This document shows positions 1 through 5,436 of a DNA stretch of 5,436 bases, piece after piece (the stretch's first letter is position 1; every line of letters begins with the position of its first letter). The notes below the pieces were generated by a model that was not told where the DNA came from, made no database searches, and saw nothing but the letters and a program-made list of their open reading frames with translations. The position numbers and the translations under genes were made by a program. This DNA comes from an uncultured Pseudomonadota bacterium. Its GTDB lineage: Bacteria; Lernaellota; Lernaellaia; Lernaellales; Lernaellaceae. The stretch is taken from the NCBI GenBank assembly GCA_937967875.1, contig CALBTQ010000379.1:1-5436 (forward strand), given 5' to 3'.

Positions 1-84
1 GACATTTACCACGATCTCGACCGGCAATATCGTCCGTTCAACAACCTGTGGGACATCGGAGTATACGAGCATCATGCATACTAA
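1..84 (+). CDS. C-terminal end of a probable beta-helix / choice-of-anchor Q surface protein (5' truncated by window)
   Basis: The first 27 codons are open from base 1 and stop at TAA (82-84). The encoded tail contains DLDRQYRP, then a short spacer, then LWDIGVYEHH. This resembles the closing segment of many secreted right-handed parallel beta-helix proteins with a choice-of-anchor Q type domain, which end in a pattern like DLDGxxRP...vDIGAYEy. That resemblance is remembered family knowledge, and only about 25 residues are available here. If correct, the protein is exported and surface-associated, with its catalytic or adhesive part outside the window. It is convergent with the minus-strand cluster that ends at base 154. 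Alternatively the open stretch could be chance, but the motif match and the clean stop just before an AT-richer gap favour a real gene end. Confidence 0.55.
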   Translation, partial: DIYHDLDRQYRPFNNLWDIGVYEHHAY

Positions 85-117
85 TTGCCACAAACGGGCG
101 ATATATTGCGTACAATT

Positions 118-141
118 CCCACTTTATAGAGTAAAATTGGG
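118..141. terminator. Weak hairpin in the convergent intergenic gap, possible terminator
   Basis: The 69-base gap between two converging gene ends is noticeably AT-richer than the flanking genes. It can form a stem of CCCA (118-121) with TGGG (138-141) and TTTA (123-126) with TAAA (132-135), separated by a small internal loop and closed by a 5-base loop. Neither strand has a good T-run after the stem, so this is at best a weak bidirectional terminator. Its location between convergent genes is the main support. Confidence 0.25.
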
Positions 142-153
142 CACGTTCCCCAC

Positions 154-1308
154 TTAAGGCAAGAGTATGATCGCTTCACCGGTTTCGAACTCCACCACTT
201 TATCACCGGGAACGGCCGAGCCCCGGGTCAGTTGGATGAGCGCCAGGCGGGCGGAAAAGGCGTTTTCCATCCGTTCGTAGGTCAGCAGCGAGGCGTTCGA
301 GGCGAAGCCGTCGACATCGAGCACAGTCTTGCCGGTGGCCGGATCGTAGGACAACAAATCGGTTCGGACAACAAAATCGCGCATGTAATCGCCCTCTTCC
401 ACCGAGCCGAACAAAGCGAAATCGAAGGCTTGCAGGCCTTGAAAAGCCACTGGATATCCGGGCGCGGCTTGCATTTCCAAACGGCGCATGGCCGGCGGGG
501 CATGGTCGTATTGTGGCTGAAACAGTAGGCGCGGCTTGTCGTAGGTCATGGTGTAGGCATGCTCGGCCAGAGTCGCCTTGCCGTCGGCTATCCCCACCAA
601 TAGGTAATGAACGATCGCTTTCGTGCGCGCATGAGCCATCGCCTCATTCATTCCCCCACGATCGGCCGGTCCATGATCGAATCGCGCCCAAGTGGTAAAG
701 GACGCCTTGTTTTCGTTAATTTCCAAATCCTTCACCGCCGCGCCGATCCCCCGCGAGGTATAGCCGAGCGCCGGGTTATATTTCGCCGGATAGGCCGGAT
801 CAACCTGCGGCACATCGGTACGCAGTTCGAGCCCGTCAAGCAACACGACGTACCGCGCGAAGCCGGTCAGGCGCGCCGCGGCCAGATCGACTTTCACATT
901 CGTTTGCGCCTCGTCGGCGGGCGCGTCGATGAACAACGTCGTTTGACCGGCGTAAAAACCAAGTTGCTCCGGTGCGTCGACCGCGTGGTAGTGATAATGC
1001 GCAATGGGTCGGTCGCTCATGACGCCGCCGCCGGTGGTCCAACTGCCGCCGACATACGCGACATCCAGCGGCACGTCGGCAGGCATGGCCGTCGGGCAAC
1101 CGTCCTGCCGCGGGGCGACACGCCAGAGGCTGATGCGGTGGTTGAGTTTTTTCCAGCTCAGGCCGAGGCCGCGCATGACCAGCGCGCGCGAGCAGGCGTC
1201 GACCGACGGCGTTGACCGGACATGGTCGTTGTCGCCCAGGGCGAAGCCGATCCAGGCCAGCAGACCGAGCAGGGCCAGCAGCGCCGTCACCTTGAGGGAA
1301 CGGCTCAC
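154..1308 (-). CDS. Unrecognised membrane-anchored or secreted protein, 384 aa
   Basis: I do not recognise this family. The start is GTG at 1308, with GGAGA (1316-1320) seven bases upstream, and the stop is TAA. The N-terminus (MSRSLK followed by a hydrophobic run at about residues 7-25, ending ALGD) is a signal peptide or single membrane anchor, so the rest should lie in the periplasm or outside. The remainder is soluble and looks rich in beta strands. It has only two cysteines (C39 and C71), which could form a disulfide, and a His-Tyr alternation HYHYH at residues 104-108. A GGSWTTGGG segment (87-95) recalls a hydrolase block I, but no Asn block or DxxH follows, so I do not call it SGNH. 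The GTGA overlap with the upstream SGNH gene implies translational coupling and a shared role. It is the last gene of the cluster. Confidence 0.85.
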   Translation of the reverse strand: MSRSLKVTALLALLGLLAWIGFALGDNDHVRSTPSVDACSRALVMRGLGLSWKKLNHRISLWRVAPRQDGCPTAMPADVPLDVAYVGGSWTTGGGVMSDRPIAHYHYHAVDAPEQLGFYAGQTTLFIDAPADEAQTNVKVDLAAARLTGFARYVVLLDGLELRTDVPQVDPAYPAKYNPALGYTSRGIGAAVKDLEINENKASFTTWARFDHGPADRGGMNEAMAHARTKAIVHYLLVGIADGKATLAEHAYTMTYDKPRLLFQPQYDHAPPAMRRLEMQAAPGYPVAFQGLQAFDFALFGSVEEGDYMRDFVVRTDLLSYDPATGKTVLDVDGFASNASLLTYERMENAFSARLALIQLTRGSAVPGDKVVEFETGEAIILLP

Positions 1309-2597
1309 GGTCGAGTCTCCGCCGGCGAGTCGTATCTGTTATTGAATGTCCAACCGTAATGCGCGATGATTTCCTGCATCGTCGGTTTCGGTCCCGGTTT
1401 GCCGAAGGACGCGGGAATAAGCTTGTCGCTCTCCAGCACCCGCAACGCCTCCTGCGCCATCAGGTAATAGCCGTTTTGATCCATGTGACAGTAATCGAGA
1501 AACAAATTATACCCCGGGATGCCGTGCGGCGAAAGGCGCTCGGCGACCGCTTCGAGATCGACCAGGTGCACATGCTCATTGCGGCTGAACATCCGCACCA
1601 TGGCATTGGTGGACGGTTGGGTGCGCAAGCCCGGATTGACGGTTTGATTGAATTGATAATAATTTTTCGCCTGCACGTAATCGCCCATCGCTTCCCAACA
1701 TTGCGCGATGAAATAGGTGCTGAAATCCAGGCATTGGCTTTGGGCGTAGGCTTCGATCGCTTCGGCGTACTTTCCCTGCGCCTGTAGTTCGCGGCCATGG
1801 CGTATCGGCTGATCCATCTCCTCGACTTTGCGTTCATACCAGCCGACGATCTCGTTGTCGGGCTTGAGGTTGATCGGCATCGCCGCCAGCAGCAGCGTGA
1901 TGCCGCGTTGCCCGGTGAGGGTGACGATCTGTTGCAGGTTCTTGCGCATGTTCGTTTCAGAAAGAGGCGCGTCGCTGTTGACGACCTCGGCGTAGAGGCG
2001 CTCATCGAGCGTGGGATCGGACAACAGCTCTTTTTTCATCACGCGATACAGAACCCACTTGTGCAATTCCTGGTTGAGTTTGAAGCGCGGCATGGCGCCT
2101 TCGTTGTTGCCGGTCATGACGAAAATGATATCCGGCTCCAGTTTGACCAGTTCCTTGACGATCTCCACTACGCGAAAGGAATTCTGTGCGCCGGCGCCGA
2201 CGTTGATCACCTCGATGTTGTGCCGCGGATAGCGTAGGCGCAGTTCGTCGCGCATCCATTCGCTGATGCCGCCGTAGGGATCCACCATTTGCTGGACGAC
2301 GACCGGCGAGCCCATGGCGAAGGAGCCGCCGGTAATGAAAATGCGCAACGTGTCGGGCGGTTTCTTTTTCGGGAAGCGGCTGGTGAGCAGCATGCCGTGC
2401 TCAAGACGAATCCACACGCCGTCGGCGGTCTTTTCCTCGTGCAGCCAATTGACCGGCGGCGCCAGCACCCAATCATCGGGGCGTTCGGAATTTATCATGC
2501 CGCGCTGTTCGAGGATCTGCATGATGATCGTTGCCGTCAGCAACAAAAACAACAAAGGTATGAAGGCGAAAATTTTTCGCTTTATCCGATGACGCAA
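1305..2597 (-). CDS. Membrane-anchored SGNH/GDSL-like hydrolase with internal TPR repeats (paralogue B), about 430 aa
   Basis: Numbering is from a TTG start at 2597. A basic stretch (RHRIKRK) precedes one membrane helix at about residues 9-27, placing the body outside the cytoplasm. SGNH blocks appear in order: GGSFAMG with nucleophile S92, the block II glycine near 136 (VINVGAGAQNS), TGNNE with N165, and DYCH with D368 and H371. Between blocks III and V lies a helical region (about 266-322) with two TPR-like units, including YAEAIEAY and YVQAKNYY. SGNH enzymes are esterases or acyltransferases, often acting on glycan acyl groups; the substrate here is unknown. It is homologous to the gene just upstream (shared SFAMGxP, TGNNEG, MPINL, IAQC, LSPHGxPG, NGYY, GPKPT). 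The frame stays open to a GTG at 2681, which would add 28 residues and overlap the upstream gene, but TTG has the better ribosome site. Its TGA overlaps the next gene's GTG. Confidence 0.88.
   Translation of the reverse strand: MRHRIKRKIFAFIPLLFLLLTATIIMQILEQRGMINSERPDDWVLAPPVNWLHEEKTADGVWIRLEHGMLLTSRFPKKKPPDTLRIFITGGSFAMGSPVVVQQMVDPYGGISEWMRDELRLRYPRHNIEVINVGAGAQNSFRVVEIVKELVKLEPDIIFVMTGNNEGAMPRFKLNQELHKWVLYRVMKKELLSDPTLDERLYAEVVNSDAPLSETNMRKNLQQIVTLTGQRGITLLLAAMPINLKPDNEIVGWYERKVEEMDQPIRHGRELQAQGKYAEAIEAYAQSQCLDFSTYFIAQCWEAMGDYVQAKNYYQFNQTVNPGLRTQPSTNAMVRMFSRNEHVHLVDLEAVAERLSPHGIPGYNLFLDYCHMDQNGYYLMAQEALRVLESDKLIPASFGKPGPKPTMQEIIAHYGWTFNNRYDSPAETRP
1316..1320 (-). promoter_or_regulatory. 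Ribosome binding site deciding the GTG start at 1308
   Basis: On the minus strand GGAGA lies seven bases before the GTG at 1308. It sits inside the 3' end of the upstream SGNH gene, whose TGA (1305-1307) shares the sequence GTGA with the new start. This supports GTG over any internal start and suggests coupled translation. Confidence 0.7.
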
Positions 2598-2603
2598 AAT
2601 TCG

Positions 2604-2612
2604 CCCTTTCCC
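2604..2612 (-). promoter_or_regulatory. Candidate ribosome binding site for the TTG start at 2597
   Basis: The minus strand reads GGGAAAGGG, then six bases, then TTG at 2597. The alternative GTG at 2681 has AAGG immediately adjacent with no spacer, which is poor geometry. The TTG start also gives an N-terminus that runs directly from basic residues into the membrane helix, as in the paralogue. Confidence 0.5.
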
Positions 2613-2653
2613 GCAAGGTTTCCGCAGATTATGGCGACATCGACGGGAGCACG

Positions 2654-3961
2654 TCAATTCAATTCGGGCAAATCGTTCCACCCTTCGCGGGCGACGAGAT
2701 CGGCGAGGGTCGGCTTCGGTCCGGGATCGGTCAGCGCCGGCAGATTGGCCAGGAGGACGTCCAGAATCGCCTGCGTCATCTCATAATATCCATTCCAGTT
2801 CAGGTGGCAGTAATCGACAAACAGGTTGTTTCCCGGCAGGCCGTGCGGGGAAAGGTCTTCGGCGCGGTGTTCCAAATCGGCCAGCAATACGCGGCGCTCG
2901 GCGGCGATTTCGCGCAAAAAATCGTTGTAGGAAGGCCGCGTGCGGTTTTTGGGATCCAACTGCACGTGCAGGCGCAGGAAGCGTTTGGCCTGCTCGTATC
3001 GCTCCTGCGCGAGAAAGCATTGCGCGATGTACAACGCGGCGAACGACGGGTGTTCGCTGGCGCTGAAATGCTCGATCGCCGCGGTATAATCGCCCCCGTT
3101 TTGCGCCTCGATGCCGGCGTTCAACTCTTCATCGTCCGTCGGATACGGATTGGATTTCACCGGCGGATACGGCCCGTTGAACAACAGGTTGATGGGCATG
3201 GTGCACAAAACCAGCGGCACGTTTTCACGTTTCGCCGCGTCGATCATCGCGACGATGTTTTCCCGATAGCGCCGCTCGATCGCCCGGTTGTCCTCGTCCT
3301 GCAGCATGAAAAACTCGCGTTGCGCAGCGGGCGGCGGCGGACGCAAGGCGGTGGTCAACGCGCGGTAGACGATCCATTCGTGCAGCGCCTCGTGGAAGCG
3401 CGTCGCGGGCACGAAACCCTCGTTGTTGCCGGTGGCGACGATCAGCGCGTCGGATCGGGCTCGCGCCAGGCGCTCGACGATGCCGCGCACCGGACCGGAG
3501 TTGATGCCGCCGCCGGCCGCGTTGATCACCTCGATGCGCCGTTGCGGAAAACGCGCTTGCAGTTCGGCGCGCAGCCAATCGGGGATGCCGCCGTGGCCGA
3601 TGGCCTTGTTCGTTTTCTGATGCACGTAGGGCGTGCCCATGGCGAAGGATCCGCCGACAACGACCAGGCGCACGGTCTCGGGCGGCGGCGGCACGGTGAA
3701 GGTCGTCTTGAGCATGGCGCCGTGGCGGATGCGCCACCAGTCGCCGTCCTTGCGATGTTTCACCTTCAGCCAGTTGTCGGGCAGATAGGCGACGCGATCG
3801 TCGAGGCGTTGCGTGCCGATCACGCCGGTCGCTTCGAGCGCCTTGAGCAGCACGGTCAACGCCAGCAGCGCAAGGAAGACCGCGACCGCGGCAAACAGCG
3901 CCTTTCTCAGGCGGCGACGCGGGCGGGCGGGCGTGGGCGATGCGGTCGGCGTCTTACTCAT
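2654..3961 (-). CDS. Membrane-anchored SGNH/GDSL-like hydrolase with internal TPR repeats (paralogue A), 435 aa
   Basis: The first gene of the minus-strand cluster. The N-terminus is Pro/Thr- and Arg-rich (PARPRRRLRK), followed by one membrane helix at about residues 21-39, predicting a cytosolic N-tip and an external body. SGNH blocks are GGSFAMG with nucleophile S105, block II around G151 (VINAAGGGINS), TGNNE with N180, and DYCH with D383 and H386. A helical TPR-like insert (about 280-340, including YTAAIEHF and YEQAKRFL) separates block III from the Asp-His pair. The C-terminus holds the shared GPKPT and a final GW. These features suggest an envelope or secreted-glycan esterase or acyltransferase; the exact reaction cannot be read. 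I chose ATG 3961 over an upstream in-frame TTG (3991), which lacks a ribosome site. GAGGGA lies 12 bases upstream of this ATG. The stop at 2654 is 56 bases before the paralogue's preferred start. Confidence 0.9.
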   Translation of the reverse strand: MSKTPTASPTPARPRRRLRKALFAAVAVFLALLALTVLLKALEATGVIGTQRLDDRVAYLPDNWLKVKHRKDGDWWRIRHGAMLKTTFTVPPPPETVRLVVVGGSFAMGTPYVHQKTNKAIGHGGIPDWLRAELQARFPQRRIEVINAAGGGINSGPVRGIVERLARARSDALIVATGNNEGFVPATRFHEALHEWIVYRALTTALRPPPPAAQREFFMLQDEDNRAIERRYRENIVAMIDAAKRENVPLVLCTMPINLLFNGPYPPVKSNPYPTDDEELNAGIEAQNGGDYTAAIEHFSASEHPSFAALYIAQCFLAQERYEQAKRFLRLHVQLDPKNRTRPSYNDFLREIAAERRVLLADLEHRAEDLSPHGLPGNNLFVDYCHLNWNGYYEMTQAILDVLLANLPALTDPGPKPTLADLVAREGWNDLPELN

Positions 3962-3973
3962 GAACCATTGATA

Positions 3974-3979
3974 TCCCTC
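3974..3979 (-). promoter_or_regulatory. Ribosome binding site GAGGGA of the first SGNH gene
   Basis: The minus strand carries GAGGGA 12 bases before the ATG at 3961, which is longer than usual. The same site is ideally placed (5 bases) for an out-of-frame ATG at 3968 that opens a four-codon ORF ending just beyond the real ATG. Confidence 0.45.
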
Positions 3980-4068
3980 AAGGGCGGGCAAAGGTCAACC
4001 GAGAGCGTTCACTTGCGGCCCGGCGCGATTGGGGGCAGACTATTTCGATCGTTGCGCGGAATCGCACC

Positions 4069-4076
4069 AAGGAGGA
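4069..4076 (+). promoter_or_regulatory. Strong Shine-Dalgarno of the M28 peptidase gene
   Basis: AAGGAGGA is a near-perfect complement of the 16S 3' end. Its GGAGG core lies five bases before ATG 4081. It fixes the start and implies efficient translation. Confidence 0.85.
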
Positions 4077-4080
4077 ACGG

Positions 4081-5436
4081 ATGAAACGACTGATGTTGCT
4101 CATCGCGCTGCTGACTTTCTTCGCCTCGACGGCCCTGGGCGCCGATGTATTGCTGCTGAACGACGAAACGCCCGATCCGCCTTGCTCCGGAGCGGTGCAA
4201 CTGCGCTTCGCCGAGCGCGTTGTGCTGATCGGCGAAGAGGCCTGCGCGGCGGGCGAACTGCTGGCGACGGACATCGATAAGCGGGCGCTGTATCTGGTGC
4301 GCGACAAGAGGCCGGCGGCGGCGCGGTTGGGCTATTTCCCGCTGTATGAAACGGCCGGTTGGCAACTGGCGTGGGTCGAAGACGCGGACGATCTGGCGGC
4401 GCATCCGGACGTGATGCTTACTCCGGCGAACGAATCGCGGACGGTCGTCTTCGCGCTCGACGGCAAGAAGGTCGAACCCGATCCGTTGATCGAGGAATTG
4501 CTCGGCCAAATCGACGCGAATTCCTACACCGAGTTGCTGACCGAACTGACCACCTTCCCCACGCGCTACGCCTGCACGCAAAGCTACCTGGATGCGAAAG
4601 ACGCGGTGGCCGCGCACTTCACCGAGTTGGGGCTGGAAGTCGAGCAGTTGCAGTTCAACAACCACTGCTATCTGTGCGAAGGGGCGCAGGGCATCGACGT
4701 GATCGGCAAGAAGGTCGGCTCGGTGCGACCCGACGATTGGTACATGGTCGGCGCGCACCTGGATTCGATCAGTCAGAATCCCTGCGTCAACGCCCCGGGC
4801 GCCAACGACAACGGCAGCGGCAGCGCGGCGGTGATGGAACTGGCGCGCCTGTTCGCCGATGTGAACACCGAAGGCACGATCTTGTTCGTCACCTTCGGCG
4901 GCGAGGAACTGGGATTGTACGGCAGCGCGGCGATGGCGCGCGCAATGGCCGATAACGGTTCGATCGACAAGCTCAAAGGCTTTGTCGTGCTGGATATGAT
5001 TTCGTTCCACGCCGATACCTGGGGCGGCTACCTGGAAGGCTCCAAGCGCACGCCCGAGCAGCAGCAGGCGGTATATACGATCGGCGCGATGGGCCAGACC
5101 TACACCGAACTGGTGATGACCGGCGCGTTCAGCGCCATGGGCAGCGACCACGTGCCGTTTCTCAACAAGGGCGTGCCGGGCGCGCTGCTGATCGAAACCG
5201 ACTGGTCGCACGACGACGGGTATCACACGACCAACGACATTCTCGAACGCCAGGACATCACCTACTCGGTGGAGATGACCAAGGTCGCGGCGGCCTCGCT
5301 GGCCACCTGGGCGACGATCATCCCTCCCGCGGGCGACGACGACGATGACGACGACGTCACCGACGAAGACGACACGACCGAAGAGTACACGACCGACGAC
5401 GACGACGCGGCGGAAGACAAAGACAACGACGACAGA
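4081..5436 (+). CDS. Secreted M28-family zinc metallopeptidase with Asp-rich C-terminal tail (3' truncated by window)
   Basis: The frame is open from ATG 4081 to the window end (452 codons, no stop). Residues 1-20 (MKRLMLLIALL...ALG, then AD) are a signal peptide. Residues 22-130 form an N-terminal region I cannot assign. The M28 di-zinc aminopeptidase domain spans about 138-412, with ligands in the expected order: H226 in GAHLDS, bridging D243 in GANDNGSGS, catalytic E275 and ligand E276 in GGEELGLYGS, D305 in VLDMI, and H382 in YHTTND. The family SDH motif is at 355-357. Such enzymes remove N-terminal residues from peptides outside the cytoplasm; specificity is not readable. Several cysteines (C35, C55, C164, C196, C199, C235) could form disulfides. 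Residues 419-452 are 22/34 acidic, probably a spacer to an unseen anchor. The gene is divergent from the SGNH cluster. Confidence 0.93.
   Translation, partial: MKRLMLLIALLTFFASTALGADVLLLNDETPDPPCSGAVQLRFAERVVLIGEEACAAGELLATDIDKRALYLVRDKRPAAARLGYFPLYETAGWQLAWVEDADDLAAHPDVMLTPANESRTVVFALDGKKVEPDPLIEELLGQIDANSYTELLTELTTFPTRYACTQSYLDAKDAVAAHFTELGLEVEQLQFNNHCYLCEGAQGIDVIGKKVGSVRPDDWYMVGAHLDSISQNPCVNAPGANDNGSGSAAVMELARLFADVNTEGTILFVTFGGEELGLYGSAAMARAMADNGSIDKLKGFVVLDMISFHADTWGGYLEGSKRTPEQQQAVYTIGAMGQTYTELVMTGAFSAMGSDHVPFLNKGVPGALLIETDWSHDDGYHTTNDILERQDITYSVEMTKVAAASLATWATIIPPAGDDDDDDDVTDEDDTTEEYTTDDDDAAEDKDNDDR
5335..5436 (+). repeat. Low-complexity GAC/GAT-rich tract encoding a poly-Asp tail
   Basis: This tract is dominated by GAC and GAT codons and encodes runs of seven and four Asp separated by Thr/Glu/Ala. 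It continues to the window edge. Such tracts are common as acidic linkers at the C-termini of surface proteins in some delta-type lineages and can change length by slippage. It is in frame with the M28 peptidase and not a separate gene. Confidence 0.75.

Larger units (their letters stand above)
3962..4080. other. Divergent intergenic region between the SGNH cluster and the M28 peptidase gene
   Basis: These 119 bases separate two divergent starts and must hold the promoters of both units unless transcription begins farther out. A TTGACC (minus strand, 3993-3998) matches a -35 box well, but the only -10-like sequence at normal spacing (GATATC) would start transcription almost at the ATG. No convincing promoter is visible for the plus strand, and no operator-like perfect inverted repeat of useful length was seen. 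Confidence 0.5.

Noticed and set aside
116..155. Imperfect direct repeat TTCCCACTT (116-124) / TTCCCCACTT (146-155)
   Set aside because: Two short copies only, with no array, attachment-site or mobile-element context. It is likely chance in an AT-richer gap.
1021..1050. GGSWTTGGG in the 384-residue protein as a possible third SGNH nucleophile block
   Set aside because: There is no following GxND-type block or DxxH near the C-terminus, and the segment lacks the preceding hydrophobic strand context seen in the two real SGNH proteins.
607..1215. Plus-strand open frame (202 codons) opposite the 384-residue protein
   Set aside because: Arg-rich composition without recognisable motifs. The minus-strand gene has a ribosome site, a coupled start and a plausible export signal.
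3970..3998. Sigma70-like promoter TTGACC / GATATC for the SGNH cluster
   Set aside because: The -35 is good, but the -10 matches only 3 of 6 and would place the transcript start almost at the ATG, leaving the visible ribosome site untranscribed.
2804..4084. Long plus-strand open frame (426 codons) opposite the first SGNH gene
   Set aside because: It is antisense to a gene with conserved catalytic blocks shared with its neighbour. It has no signal, domain or ribosome site of note, so it is a GC-driven shadow.
4359..4955. Plus-strand 198-codon frame inside the M28 gene
   Set aside because: It is out of frame with the peptidase and its translation is an Arg/Gly-rich low-information shadow.
4009..5226. 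Long minus-strand open frame (405 codons) opposite the M28 peptidase
   Set aside because: It lies entirely antisense to a gene with a full set of zinc ligands, a signal peptide and a strong ribosome site. Its translation is rich in Arg, His, Gln and Val with no motif, typical of the reverse frame of a GC-rich gene.
1..5436. tRNA, rRNA, CRISPR array, insertion sequence or prophage attachment site
   Set aside because: No cloverleaf, spaced repeat array, transposase motif or terminal inverted repeat was seen on either strand by eye.

Overview
This 5.4 kb window is GC-rich, densely coding bacterial DNA. It looks like an accessory chromosomal region of a Gram-negative 'deltaproteobacterial-type' organism such as a Myxococcota, Bradymonadota or Lernaellota relative. 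That placement is an inference from the high GC, a secreted protease ending in a very Asp-rich tail, a beta-helix/choice-of-anchor type C-terminus at the left edge, and membrane-anchored SGNH proteins carrying TPR repeats. No 16S or other phylogenetic marker is present, so the assignment is soft.

Layout: (1) bases 1-84 hold the last 27 codons of a plus-strand gene whose tail resembles the closing strand of choice-of-anchor Q / parallel beta-helix surface proteins. (2) Bases 85-153 are a short convergent gap with one weak hairpin. (3) Bases 154-3961 are a three-gene minus-strand cluster. Read in transcription order it encodes a membrane-anchored SGNH-like hydrolase with inserted TPRs (2654-3961), a clear paralogue of it (1305 to about 2597), and an unrecognised membrane-anchored or secreted 384-residue protein (154-1308) whose GTG start overlaps the preceding TGA by 4 bp. 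(4) Bases 3962-4080 are a divergent intergenic region. (5) From 4081 to the right edge runs a plus-strand secreted M28-family metallopeptidase, with all expected zinc ligands and a low-complexity acidic C-terminal tail cut by the window end. It has no stop codon inside the window.

Everything complete here appears to act outside the cytoplasm: N-terminal anchors or signal peptides precede every catalytic domain. The minus-strand cluster looks like a cell-envelope or exopolysaccharide-modifying module (SGNH proteins often add or remove acyl groups on glycans), but no substrate can be read from the sequence. The M28 peptidase is transcribed divergently and probably functions independently. The most notable items are the tandem SGNH duplication with TPRs spliced between catalytic blocks, its coupling to an orphan protein, and a four-codon start-stop ORF overlapping the first gene's start codon.
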